Shown here piece after piece: positions 45,911 to 58,568 of a stretch of 64,000 bases of DNA. This stretch comes from Rhabditophanes sp. KR3021 (taxonomy: Eukaryota; Nematoda; Chromadorea; Rhabditida; Alloionematidae). The translations under genes were made by a program, and so were the position numbers. The DNA lies in contig CAUJLY010000001.1 of the NCBI GenBank assembly GCA_963281155.1, positions 8,804,001 to 8,868,000 of the forward strand, in the 5' to 3' direction. A model generated the notes under the pieces. That model was given only the letters and a program-made list of their open reading frames with translations, ran no database searches and had not been told where the DNA came from. The first letter of the stretch is position 1. Every line of letters starts with the position of its first letter.

Positions 45911-46658
45911 ACCTAAAAGCACCCACAAAGTTACCAAGAAATGAATAAATTAATGATGAATCGTTAAAAGCTAATTCCAAGGTACCATAGAAACACACTT
46001 TGCCTTTGATAAATAAACTATATACAAAGCCAGACATTTAATCAAATATCCAACCTAATTAAATACCTCATTAAATGGACCAACTTTTTTAAGCCCCCCT
46101 CCCTCCCCTTTTCAATCTTTTTTATTAGGTTGTTTGGATGTCAAAAATATCCCCAGAAATTACCTACTTTTTTGTGGAGCTACATTAAAGTTAGTAAGAT
46201 ATGTGTGATGAAATATTATTGGTCCAATTGAGTGGTCTAATCAAATTGGATAACATACACTACCACCACCTAGTAGGTGTCTTTCTCTCCTTATATTATA
46301 GAGGAAATGACACTTTATATAATATATATGGGTCGCTACTACCTATTATTACATAGACTAAGTGGCATTCTCAAAAAAGGATATGAGTGTGTGTGGAGTG
46401 ATAATTATTTGAATATAAATTTACTTGTTGCATACTTTGGTTTTGGATAGCAATAAGTAGAAGTAAGTTTGGGTAAGAGTGTAGTGATATATTTATTTAT
46501 GGAAGATATTTAGCGAGGAAGTTGTGTTTTAATTAGAGTAAAATGGAAAGTATAAGGTACTACACACTTTTATTGTTAAAAGAGACACAAAAATTAATAT
46601 GCTAAATATGTATGTGTATTTGTTATGAATAGAATGAGTTGTTGTCAACTATTAGTAC
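45911..46658. other. Intergenic, no gene seen
   Basis: Promoter side of the 45.3 kb gene and 3' side of the 46.7 kb gene. Contains a ctccctcccc run near 46,100 and a tataatatatat run near 46,320. Confidence 0.5.
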
Positions 46659-47077
46659 TTAGACATTTTCTTCTTCCTCCTCAACAAGAGTTTCGTGGAT
46701 GTGGTCGCAAACATGAGATCTGACAAGTTCTTGGTGGAGGTCTTCTATCAAGGCACGCATCTCCATATGTTCCATCCCAGAACCAGTCCAAGACATTTGG
46801 GGATCTTTTAGAAGTTCAAAATGAACATATTTTGAGACTGTTGGAACGATCTGTCTTGTGGATTGAGAGGGCTCAAAGATGTCGAGAAATTGTTGAGCAG
46901 GTTCAGATGGAGGTGAGGTTTGTTTGCGACAAGGTTTCATCAACTTGATAAGAGTAGCTTCCAACACCTAAATTATGTCTCAGTTGAATTTGTGTCAAAT
47001 AAACTTACACATTCAACTTGTTCCTTTTCAGGTTGAAGGTGCTCACTATCTTTGACTTTTTCTTGATCAGCATTCAT
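46659..47077 (-). CDS. Unknown small acidic protein, about 125 residues
   Basis: Exons 47009-47077 and 46659-46967, 41 bp intron, phase 0. Starts MNADQEKVKDSEHLQPEKEQ. The middle is Pro/Ser-rich, followed by MEHMEMRALIEDLHQELVRS and an acidic end VEEEEENV. No signal peptide. Family unknown; the helical ALIEDLHQELVRSHVCDHIH part may be an interaction helix. Confidence 0.55.
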
Positions 47078-49303
47078 GTTAATAAATTATCTAAAAAAGA
47101 GTAAATTTAACCAAAAATATATTAAAAGTATATTCATTTGATATAGAGGACTGGTAAAAGTGACAAGTAACAACAGTAATTTTTAATATCATGCACATCA
47201 CTTTAATTCATCTTTTAAATAGGATCCTTTTAATTAAAGCGCCTAGTGTCAATCATGATTTATATTATTATAGGTTTCATGTATAAGGCCACAATAAAAT
47301 AAAGCCCTTTTAAATTACACCATGCCACCTCAAAGTAATAGTATATTGCGAAAAAGGACTATGATACTACTCAAAAAAATCATACAAAATATGCATCATA
47401 ACAAATTACGATTGAGATTTAAAGTAAGTGTATGGACAAAAAATGAATACATCTCTTCTGTTCGAGGTGTTTAAAATATATTACTTCGCAACAGTCGGCA
47501 ATTGATCACACTTTTTGAGTCATAAATACAGAAATAACATGTGTTTTTGTTTAGTAAACAAAAGTAATTTAAATTAAGACGTATATAGAATGTTTAAGAC
47601 AACATTTTGTTATCAGAGAGTTTTAGCGAATCATGTGCATTGAGTCCTTAAGAGTAGTCAATCCTAATTAGATATTTTATTTTTTGGTCATTTCGAAAAG
47701 CGTAAAATTTGTGAAAGTCCATATAAAGTTGATTTGGAGGAAACAATTTAAAAAGTACAATAATATTTAATTTTAATAAAGAATTCAAAAATTACAAGAT
47801 TGGTATATTATTTATACTTGCCAAATGTTGCATAAGTACTCGAAATTGAATTAAACAATAATATTTTCGATTAAATAAAAGATGTAATTGTTAAGTTTGT
47901 ATTTGCTATGTACTTTTTTCTTGTTATTCATAATTGCTCACTTTCTTCACCTTCATTTGTTGATTTTTATCAATAATTGGTTTTTACTTAAGATAGAAAT
48001 GCGTATAAATGTGTCTTTGGATCTAGAATTGTTTAAATGCAAGTTCTAACAATGTGAATAACTTAATTTCATTAATTGCATTCCAATAATAGAAGCAAGC
48101 TGCTTCATTTATGTGCCTGAGATGACTAATAAATGTTGATAGTGTCTTAAAAATTACAATTTAAAGTTGACCATTGCGGATAAAATCATTTTTAATAATG
48201 CAATCTTGCTTAAGTCGTTATTAATAGGTATTTTATTAATTATTTGCATTCATACAGCTTTGCATGATTGATTTGATTGTTTGGCTTATTAATTGAGAAT
48301 GTAATGTGTTTGATTAGTACTACTTATTAAGTTGCATTATTAGGAGGTTTAAAAGTTTTATTCGATGCTATTCTTTAAAGCTAAATTATTGAAAATCTTA
48401 TAAGTATATTCAATGTTTGATTTATTTATGTGTATTTGTTGTACATCTTTTGGTTTTATTAAATGCAATGAGATAGCACGGTTATTGTAATTTATTCCAA
48501 ACAAATTATTAGTGCGTAATATGTTATGCTACATCTTTCAAAATTGTAATAATATTTGGTTTCTTTATTTGAAATGCCGGTAATTGCTGTAGCTTTCTTT
48601 ATTTGAAATGTCCATAATTGCTGTTGGTTTCCCGACAATTGTTAATTTACTGCTCCATTTAAACTCATAGTTGTATTATCATTTAGTTGGAGAGAGTTAT
48701 TTGGTTTAAGAAAGAATCTTAGGAATGATATTAAACGTCCTTTGATAATGTATCTTGGTCTATATTGCAATGCTTAATTTCACAAAACTGATTGCGTTAT
48801 TCTTTATATTGGATGTTTCAAAATTTAGAGCTAGTTTTTTTAAATTGATTATTTCCATAAACTTAATTTCATTATTAGATGTTTTCATTAGAAATTAAAC
48901 AATTAAAAACAGTAATGTTCATCCAATTTGCTATTTAAAGAATGCTGCTTAAGATACTTCATATTGTGAATGTTATAAATGTTTTGAAAGAATAGTTAAA
49001 TAAAATGCTGTCATAAATTACTTCTAAATTTATTGAATTAAAAGTAAATATTATTGTTAAAATCTTTTTTAAATACTGAGCTAAATATCTTCAAGCAATT
49101 GCACTTTAACTTTATAAAAAGCTTCGCGTCTCAAAATAAACCCTCAGCTAAAATCAATTAAAAATGGTATCTTATTATCTTTACTGGATCGAATAATTTT
49201 GAAAAGACAAAGTATTAAGTTATGGAATATTTATTTACAGCTTATTGCCACACCGTTTACTAGTTTCTGGTGGTGACATAAAAGCAACATAATCCTGATC
49301 GCA
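47078..49303. other. Intergenic, no gene seen
   Basis: 2.2 kb of extremely AT-rich DNA. Two copies of tttctttatttgaaatg occur near 48,562 and 48,596, a short direct repeat. No coding frames. Confidence 0.5.
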
Positions 49304-50048
49304 TCATTTTCCGCAACTTCCATCTGTACTGATATCACTGGTTGTGGCAAAACTAGTCGAATAACTGACCATTACAGGTAAAGAGGAAGTAATAATGACT
49401 GTTGCATTATTAAAAATATTACCAATCAACAGACTTGTATAATGTTGGCGGGTAACAGTTAGTGATATTTGAAATCAACTGACCATTAGCATATCCTTCA
49501 ACTGAAACATTAACGAAAAGACCTTCTTCGTCGGCAGGCATAACTACCAATGCTCCTTTTTTATTGGATGCCTGAGTGGGAATAGGAATAATATATTTGG
49601 TGCCGCATTTGCTTTTACAGGAACATGTCATCTAAATTATTGATAGGATCATTCAGACAACCAAACGTGGTTACTTCCTCGGTACATTCTGCAAAAGACG
49701 GAAACTTAATTCCACATTATCAATAAACTCATATTTACCATAATATTCTGTTTGTTGAGGTGAATGATAAGCATCAAAAACATTTAATAAATGTTTCGAA
49801 AATATAATCATCGCCTCATTAATTTCACCAAATCTAGCATGTGTATTATCAAATAAGATTCCCATGTACCTGTATATCGAAATCACAATCCTTAGTTGTA
49901 GGAACGATAATTACACTAGCTGTTGCAGCATCACTCAAAAAAATGTCAGCAATAAAAGAAAAGACAAAACTTTTCCAGCTGAGTCTGTACCCTTATTAAA
50001 TCTAATAAAAGCTACCAATATTACAATAAGAATATTTAGTTGATTCAT
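49304..50048 (-). CDS. Secreted-protein-like gene, exon structure unresolved
   Basis: ATG at 50,048 starts MNQLNILIVILVAFI, a signal-peptide-like segment. Further pieces read SVIIVPTTKDCDFDIQ, then AMIIFSKHLLNVFDAYHSP to LSFRLLQN, then MTCSCKSKCGTKYIIPIPTQ to CYPPTLYKSVD, then CYSTSFATTSDISTDGSCGK and a stop. The last two joins fit GT..AG splices in phase, but the first two need unusual sites or a frameshift, so the gene may be decaying. The final exon resembles the one at 20.7 kb (ATTSNNFEDGLCG). Family unknown. Confidence 0.45.
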
Positions 50049-50410
50049 GTTGAAGAAATATGTCAGTGTACTACATTTTAGTTTCTTTTATAGTAACTAT
50101 AGGGTTGCGAGATATCAGTATAATAAATTTAGTTAATTCTTCAATCAGAATAACTTTGCATAAGATTAAGTGGAATAAAAAAGAAGCAGACTAATTTATT
50201 ACAATTTATGAAGAGATAGGAATGTATATGTTTAGATTGGACATTCCAAATTGAATGTTTATATTTACATCCAAAATCAAGTGCTTACATTAAGATTGGA
50301 CAAAAAAGCCAAAATGTTCAGTTGGAAAGGGCATACACATGTGTGGAATGCTTCATTTATATTCGGAGATCAAATATTTGTATTGGGATTGGCCATACAA
50401 AATAATTAAA

Positions 50411-51472
50411 TCAAAATCGTGAGCTGACATTTTCACGTTTCAATTTGATAGTTGTGGTTGAAATGACATGAATCTTTTTCTTATTGTTAAATCCAAAGCC
50501 TTTTTGTATTTCCTTGCTAAAGCAAAGAATTGTATGTATTTTTAATCAAATAAATACCTACCTCATCATAACAGAACAAATCAAATCCGAAAAAATAGGA
50601 ATATCAGTGATCCATCCAACATTACCAAACGCCCAACTCATCAACCCCCAATTCTTTGTAAATTGTGCAACCATTCTAATTATAAAGTAAAATTGAAAAA
50701 AGCACAATCCAATCAAATTTACAAAACTATAAACAACAAAAATAACTTTTACTTTATTCTTAGAGTTTCCTTTGCTTTTATTCACACCCATTTTGGCAAT
50801 ACACATCATATTCATCACAAAAGTCAATACAATTAGAACACCAAACACACAAACTGAATACAAAAATTGAAATATTGCTGCTGAATTATCTGTGTACAAA
50901 GGAATAAGTGTGTTGTCATTAAACAAATCATAATAATGAGCTGAAAAAAAAGTTGTTCCACATCCAACAAATCCAGATATACTTAAGACAACCATCAAAA
51001 TATGCCTAATATTGTTCTTTGAAAAAGTATCAGTATATGTAAGAGGCTTGTATATTGCTACAAATCTATTCCCAGCAATTACGAACGTGATCAAAAAAAT
51101 AATTGTAAACTGACTAGAAGTGACGAAATATGAAGTTTTCGCAATCCATTCATTGTTTATATATAAGTTATTCATGAATTCATATTGCGGCATTTTAATT
51201 GTCACCAATTCAATTATTAGGTATAATATATTGGCGATGGCTTTGACCAAAACGAAAGGATAAAATTGATTTGAGACAGTCTTGCATCTTGTGTATAGTT
51301 TGATTCCGAGATAGATCGTCATATACATATAAATTAGGAAGAATGGGCAAGAGTAGATTAATTGGATGATTTCGAAGGTGGTTATGTGGAAATTAGGCTT
51401 GATTGTTGAAGAATTTGGCATTAAAGGAATTCCTTGTATTTGTGTAGTAGACATTAAATATGGAAATTCCAT
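50411..51472 (-). CDS. Seven-transmembrane chemoreceptor, SRG/SRV-like
   Basis: Exons 50562-51472 and 50411-50516, about 338 residues, phase 2 intron. Seven hydrophobic segments. TM3 ends in IAGNRFVAIYKPLTYTDTF, an NR..A...P loop typical of the SRG superfamily (SRG, SRV, SRX). TM7 ends IPIFSDLICSVMM. The short second exon encodes a basic tail (FGFNNKKKIHVIS). Not closely related to the other four receptors here. Confidence 0.72.
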
Positions 51473-51709
51473 TTCGAGAAAGATGAGATGTAAAATGAAT
51501 CGGCATTCGTTATTTAAACTTTTTTATAATAAATATCTGTTTGATTTATTCATCGAAAATTGGCACCTAGCATTATAGTGAATGTTTGTTCTGTAATGTA
51601 TTGTTTGTATTGAGGCTAACTTAATTATAGGGTATATGAAAGATGCAGTCGCCTGGTTTTTTTAAAGTTTATTTTCAATTATTAACAAAAAAATATTATT
51701 TACAAAACA

Positions 51710-51806
51710 AAATTAATTAAAAACAATAAAAATACTAATTAGAAATAATAACAAAAATTAGAAACAATAACAAAAGTTAGAAACAACAAAAATAGTAAAA
51801 GTTAGA
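51710..51806. repeat. Short A-rich tandem repeat (aaaagttagaaacaa type)
   Basis: Four to five degenerate copies of a 15-20 bp unit around aaaaattagaaacaataac next to the 3' end of the TAF1A-like gene. Simple repeat, probably 3' UTR. Confidence 0.55.
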
Positions 51807-53419
51807 ATTTCAGGCAAGTTTTAGCAAAGTAATTAATAATTTCCTTCCTATATTTGATAACTTCATCTGAAGCCACGACATTGTGGAAATCCGGCCACCA
51901 ATTAATTCTGTCCCCAAAGAAAGCAGCTACTTCGATTTCGAGAGTTTTGGAGAATTCATTGCATTTCCTACTAAACATATTCAAGTGAAGAAGGTACCAA
52001 ACCTTATCATTCATTGACCATTTTCCAAAATCCAGTAAATTAATGAGAATTTTGATATTCTCCATAATAATAGGCATATAATCATCATTTTTGAGATGCA
52101 ACGACCGCATCTGGACATAAGTAACCCACGATTCATGACTAGGATGCAACTTCATGGTATATTCCAGGCAATTACTAATAAAATAGGCCCGTTCACTATC
52201 ATTCAACTGGTCAAGTCGAGTTGCGATATGACTAATCAATCCAGGATGTTCCTTGGCAATTCGAACCATATCACCAAATGTATCCTTGATCTTCTTTAGC
52301 TTGACCGACATGTGGATGAAAGCATCAACCAATGGAACACAATCCATCACATTTTCTTCCTTTAAATGATCTCTAAGGGATTCCAACAACGCTTCCTCAT
52401 CTCCTCCATTCATTGAACCATCATTGTTCCTCCAAACCAAGTAACTTCCAAAGTCAATGGACATCTTCATCTTCAGTGTCATGCCGGCTTTTCTTTCTAA
52501 TCTAGTCATTTTTAGCTTACTAAACTTAGATTTGAGGACTTCTGGTTGGTAGTGCAAATCATACATCATCAATTCCGTATTTGAAGCAAAATTTACCCCT
52601 GTATTATTAATAGAGAATTTCAAAAATAATTGGAAGCACTCAAACATTTTTCCCATTATCATATTGCATTCAGTTGAAGGTAAATTGCAGGTCAGGATGG
52701 CATGAGTAATGATTTTTAGAACAGTAGGCAGTACAAAACCATACTTATAAAGAAATTGACCCATCTTGGAATTGTTCACGTAAAAGGTACTTTTTCCGGG
52801 CAAGAACTCTTCCTTGACTAAAGGCAATTTGAATAGAGCTTGACAGGCTTCTAAGTAATGTCCACGCATCTGGAACTCATGCACTATTTCGAATAAACCA
52901 ATTAGGTGAAGTGGAACTTTGGTTTTGGCTTCTTGGATACTTTTGTCGAATGTTTTTTTAAAAGGAATTTGGTGTGAGTTTGGAAGTGCATTGGCCCCTT
53001 CATTTTGATCACCATTTTTCTTATTATTTCTAACAAAATTAGCAAAATCTTTCATACATCTCACCTCATTTTGGTCGAGGCGACTCTTTTTTGTATTTTG
53101 ACTTTCACCCAGTACAAAGCAATTATTTGAATCGGTTTCCCGCACAAGCCCACTTAAATGATTGCCAGGCCGTTTTTTAACCCTATTTTTTCTCTCAACA
53201 CAATTTATTCTCCTTGCTTTTTGGGCTAATTGGGTTTCGTTCTTAATTTCACGTTTATAAACTTTACTAAGACATAAAAATTAATTAAAATTAAATCACT
53301 AAACAAACTTACCCCATATTAATTACATTCCCACCATTCTCACATCCATCCATCAGCCTTAGGCATGTGTCAGCGCCCATCCTCAAGCTAATAGACCTTT
53401 CAACACTACTAATATCCAT
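51802..53419 (-). CDS. TAF1A-like RNA polymerase I factor (SL1 subunit)
   Basis: Exons 53313-53419 and 51802-53266, about 523 residues. The N-terminus is basic (QKARRINCVERKNRVKKRPG). The body is helical and repeat-like. Near the C-terminus it has AAFFGDRINWWPDFHNVV, matching the RKNWWPGFH signature of TAF1A (TAFI48), and SNCLEYTMKLHPSHESWVTY sits where TAF1A has its TPR-like helices. TAF1A is part of the SL1 complex that recruits RNA polymerase I to rDNA. The match rests on one strong motif plus similar size and fold type, so identification is tentative. Confidence 0.55.
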
Positions 53420-54123
53420 TAAACACCTTTCTCTTAATTTATCCAATCAAACACACGCAACTTTCAAAAAAACTGACGAACTTATCTAACATCTAGTGCA
53501 AGTTAAAAAAAGTTATTCCAACCAAAATCCCACCTAGAATGGATTTTACCATCATGATTGACGTTGGAGAGATGTTACATCTACATTGCAAAATGATCTA
53601 TTGGTGGTGGTTGAATTGTGTGTAGGTAACCCTAAAAGGAAAAAACTGTTTTTTACCTTTGTTATTTGTTTTGATGTGGACAAGTTTAAAGGGCGACGTG
53701 CATAAAGTGTGGTTCAACTTTGTATGTTATTCGTTTTGTTTATAACTTCTTGTTTAATGTAATTTCTTCTGGTTAATCAACAAAATTCATTGTCTTAAAT
53801 ATTTTTTAGATGAGTTTAAAGAAAATGCTTCATTTCAAATCATCATTTAATGACACTACACAATCCACCACACCTTTTTATATGCAAAATATATGTTGTA
53901 TGCTTTATTAATTAAGTCATCATTTTTACACATCCACTAACACCACTCTCTTAATCCTTTCCAAATTTGAATTTAGTCGATAACATTCAAAGTAACAGTT
54001 AATAATGAGTATACATGCTTTTAGGTTTATATTTTCAAATTATTTAAGCATTCAACGAATATTGCCACGTAACTCGAGCTAGTTAACAATTCATTAGGAG
54101 AACACACTGACCCTTTAATAGAA
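53420..54123. other. Intergenic, likely divergent promoter region
   Basis: Lies between the TAF1A-like gene (minus) and cullin-3 (plus), so it should hold both promoters. AT-rich; no gene seen. Confidence 0.5.
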
Positions 54124-56485
54124 ATGAATGTTAGGAGATATCCGGTAAGTTGTAACTAATAAATAACATTAGCAACAAAACTTTCAGGTCCAAAATGATC
54201 CCGAATTCGCCGACAGGACCTGGGGTCTTCTAAGAACGGCGATCATCGAAATCCTGAACCAAAACAACTCCGGCCTATCCTTCGAAGAACTGTACCGCAA
54301 TGCGTACGCCATGGTCCTTCACAAACACGGCGATCATCTGTACAACGGCCTCAAACACGAACTCTCCATCCATCTACAAACCATAGTCCTTCCCAAGATA
54401 AAAGAAGCTTTCAATGACTCCTTTCTAGACACCTTGAACAAAGCCTGGTCCAACTTTACCCTTGCCATGGTGATGATTCGAGACATTCTCATGTATATGG
54501 ATCGAGTTTACATCGGAACAGCTAAAGTAGACGACATTTACACCACAGGTATTAAGATCTTCAGACGAGTAATCATCGAAGAAAGTGTCATCGGCACTTC
54601 CCTCCCCCAAGTCTTGCTTCACATCATCACAAAAGAACGTCAAAATGAGATGGTTGACAGGAGTGCTCTAAAGAATGCCTGTAAAATGCTCCTTAACATG
54701 GGAGACAACCCCAACTACAGGAGTTTCTACCAAGAAATGTTTGAGAAACGTTTTCTAGGTGAGACAAGGGTTTATTATGAAAGTTTGAGTCAAAAGATGC
54801 TGGCCTGCAACAGTGCAACTTCGTACGTCACCAAAGTTCAGCAGATTTTGAGCAGAGAGGGTGAATTTGCAGATATTTATATGGATACTGAGACTCAAAT
54901 TCAATTAAGTAATGATTTGAAGTTTGTCCTGGTCTCATCACATCTCAAGTCCATTATTGAGATGGAGGATTCGGGGATGTTGTTTTTGCTGAAGAATAAC
55001 AAGTTGCAAGATTTGGAGAATATGTACAATTTGATAAAGGGCGTTCCGACGGGAACTAGCAATATGATTGCCTGTATCAGTGAGTATGTCAAGGAAACGG
55101 GGTCTAATTTTATGCGTTCATTCGATCTAGTTGATCCTTCCTCGCCAGGATCTTTGACACCAATGAAGTTGATTGATAGTTTGATGGGATTGAGAGATAG
55201 GTGTGATGCCTTCTTGGAGCAGTCTTTTTCTAATGATGATGAGATCAAGAAGAATTTGCAGGAGGACTTTGAGTACTTCCTAAATTTGTCTAAGAAGACT
55301 CCTGAATACTTGTCGCTCTTCATCGACGAACAGATGAAAAAGAATATAAGAGAACGAAGTCATGAGATTGAGTCTATCTTTGACAAATCCATGATTTTGT
55401 TCCGTTATCTGGAGGAGAAGGATATGTTTGAGAACTACTATCGCCGTCACCTCTCCAAAAGACTCCTAAATTCCAAGACGTTACCAGATGAACTAGAACA
55501 TTCGATGGTTGCCCGAATCAAGACTCAATGTGGGGGAATCTTCACCTCAAAGATGGATGGCATGTTCAAAGACATTGAAACTTCCGAAGACGTCCAAATC
55601 GACTTCAAATCCCATTGCCACGAAATTCCTCAAAAATCAAACATAGATCTTTTTATCAGGGTAATGAAGCCTATCAACTGGCCATCTCCAGCTCCAATCG
55701 AAAATATTATGATTGGGCCGGAGTTGGAGTCTGTATTCGAACACTTTTCCAATTACTACAAGCAAAAATACCAAAATAAGATTCTTAAAGTACACTATGG
55801 ATTAGGAACAGCTGAGTTGAAAGCCACCTTTTACGGAAAGAATGCAAATGAAAGTCAACCAGAGTCTGGTCTTTCTGAATCTCCAAGGCGTGGCGAAAAC
55901 AAGGTGCTGATTGTTTCGACGATTCATATGTTGATGTTACTCCAATTCAACGATCACCATACGAGATCTTATTCGGAGTTGCAGGCCGCTACCAATATTC
56001 CCGATAAAGACTTAAAGAGAGTCCTCCAATCGGTTGCCATTGGCAAGTCTGCGCAGCGAATTTTGGTTCGTACTGTTGGGAGCGGGAAAGATATCTTGGG
56101 GACGGATGAGTTCATCGTGAATGACCAATTTACATCCAAGTACGTGAAGATCAAGATTACGAATGTTAGTGGCAAATTTGAAAATGAACCTGAAAGGAAG
56201 AAAACGAAGGAAGGTATTGACAATGATCGGAAAGGGGAGATCGATGCAGCTATTGTTCGTGTCATGAAAGCTCGCAAGAGTCTAGATCACAATAACTTGA
56301 TTAGTGAGGTAAGTGGATGTTTATTAAGACACATTCAAATAACAATACTTCAGGTCACGGATGTTCTAAAAGTACGATTCAAGCTCGAAATCAGTGTCGT
56401 CAAGAGATGCATCGAAAACCTAATCGAAAGGGAATTCATAAAAAGAAGCGAATCAAACAAAAAAACGTATGAATATATAACTTAG
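54124..56485 (+). CDS. cul-3: Cullin-3, scaffold of BTB-type ubiquitin ligases
   Basis: Exons 54124-54144, 54188-56308, 56354-56485, about 757 residues, close to the usual 768. The last intron is 45 bp and in frame, so the frame reads through it. Start MNVRRYPVQNDPEFADRTW. The N-terminal cullin repeat keeps the BTB-contact segment NNSGLSFEELYRNAYAMVLH and AMVMIRDILMYMDRVYI. FEYFLNLSKKTPEYLSLFID and FENYYRRHLSKRLL mark the cullin homology domain. The C-terminus has the neddylation site IVRVMKARKSLDHNNLISEV and IENLIEREFIKR with the usual Y-x-Y-x end. It holds RBX1 and BTB adaptors in a ligase complex. G+C content is visibly higher than in the flanks. Confidence 0.95.
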
Positions 56486-57002
56486 ATCCAATTACTGAGC
56501 ATATTAATTAATTAAACGACTTTATTTTCCTGTCATTTAAATTGTAAATCCCTTATATACATACACCACTTTAATACTAACAAAATGATTCTATTTTATT
56601 TTAATTCTACCTTAATAATGTATAATTGATTAAGCAATAATTTTCTATTCTTTTTTTGTCAGTAATCTCATAAAAGATTTATAATAATTGGTCGTTTGTC
56701 ATTTTAGATGTTTTAATTAGCACAATGTTTAATATTTGTACTAGAACGCAAACCATTCGAATCTTTTTGTCTTTGCTAACTTGCTCAATACAATAATTAT
56801 GAGATCCCAAATAAACATGACGTAATATTATCAAAAATCAAATTAACGGGAATATAAAAAGATTGTTGTTCTTTTTAAATTTATTGTATTTTTCTTCCCT
56901 TGTTCTGACAAATTTAATATGCATAGTACGGTGGTTCAAAAAATTGATATTAATTAATAAATATCACATCATGGTTTTAAAAATTGCAATATCTCTCATA
57001 CT
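56486..57002. other. Intergenic, no gene seen
   Basis: 3' side of cullin-3, AT-rich. Confidence 0.5.
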
Positions 57003-57299
57003 TTAAACTATTTTCAATCCATTTGACAATAAATATATCTGAGTTTTCATTCTTACGGCTAAAAAATGCCTCATTCTGACCTTTTCAGATTTTAAATTAG
57101 ACATTACATAATTAATATATCTCCCATAATGAAACAGTATTGGATTAGTGATATCAGATTTGTTGTCAACAATAATAACTTCCAGTTTCATTATATTTGT
57201 TGTTTTTTCAAGCACCCTTTTAAATTTAGACACAACCTTAGACATTTCATTACAATATATTGAATTGTTTAACAAGCCACTCATTTTAAATAATACCAC
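57003..57299 (-). CDS. Possible small unknown protein, 93-98 residues
   Basis: Uninterrupted frame with a possible start MSGLLNNSIYCNEM. Contains FKRVLEKTTNIMKLEVIIVD and FHYGRYINYVMSNLKSEKVR. Even composition, no low complexity, no known motif, no signal peptide. Could be a genuine short gene lying between the two cullin genes, or chance. Confidence 0.3.
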   Translation of the reverse strand: MVLFKMSGLLNNSIYCNEMSKVVSKFKRVLEKTTNIMKLEVIIVDNKSDITNPILFHYGRYINYVMSNLKSEKVRMRHFLAVRMKTQIYLLSNGLKIV

Positions 57300-58568
57300 A
57301 ATTTATATGTTTAAAACATGATCCACCAAATAAGTGCATCGTACACACATCAACTGACTTCTAAAAATAAACATTTGTTTTGGAAAGTGATATTAAAGTT
57401 GTAGGGCATTTTGTGCATTCATCTAGGGTATGGGGTAATTTTAACGCCATTACCATGTGTTTCTTGTTTTTGCCATTCATCCTAAGCCTATTTTAGTAAA
57501 TTTAAAATAGCAATCCAATTGAATATAAGAATACTATAAATAAAATTGCGATTCATCTTAAACAAAGTAAATTATCATATGCCGTCATGCCAATTATTTC
57601 CCCAATTGTACGTGTTGTATTATACTCTCCTCCAACTTACAATCTAAACAATAACATTGACTGTTCATTGATGGCCATAATGTATACTATTCATGATCAT
57701 CATATGTGAGCGTATCAACGTTAGCATTGACTAAGACGGTTAAATATACCCACCTTGAGTATATGAGGTGATCAGGATTTAGTTACAAGTTTTACGTCAA
57801 AATGTAAAATATCCATTTCAATGTGATATTTAACTAAGATTTGACTCTTTGATACTCTTAATCAACTCAAAACAGATGATAAAACAAACTTTGAAACATT
57901 TTATTAGTACAAATTTTGCTTAGTTGTCCAAATAATTTAAACACAAATGTGATGGCTAATGGTGATTATTTATGTTATTTGCATTTAACAATTAAACATT
58001 CAAATTATGAGTATATCCAAACATTAGTTAGAGGTATTCTGAGTCAATTTTTTTAAATAATCACTTGCAGTACGTTAGTTTAGGTTCATATGGGGTTATA
58101 TATGGACTTAGTCTGTATCTGAATTCGAATAAAGCAGATTATATCGTTTGTGGAATGTTTAATATTCAAAATAGCTGTTTTTAGGCATATCCATTTATCA
58201 GAGTATAAAATACGTTACTTGGTTAGTTTGGTATTTTTTATATTTTCATTTTAGGTTTCAGATTTTAGAGTCTATATTCAATATCATGATTGCTAGCTGG
58301 GCACATCAAGTTAATCATGGTCACAAACGAGTCTGCAATACTTTAATAATTATACTACATATGCATAAATAAATTACCAATTATGGTGTTTCCTTTTTTG
58401 TATAGCTATCTTCCTTATCTTATCGTTGATACCATAAAAGTAGATAAACACAATTTCTTAATCACTTCGATGACAATCGTGATCGTTTTATTTTAATTTT
58501 TTATAACGAATATCACTTTCATCGATACATTTTGATTTGCTTCATTAATATTCTACAAATATTAGCAA
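57300..58568. other. Intergenic, no gene seen
   Basis: 1.3 kb upstream of the divergent cullin. AT-rich with no readable frame. Confidence 0.5.
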
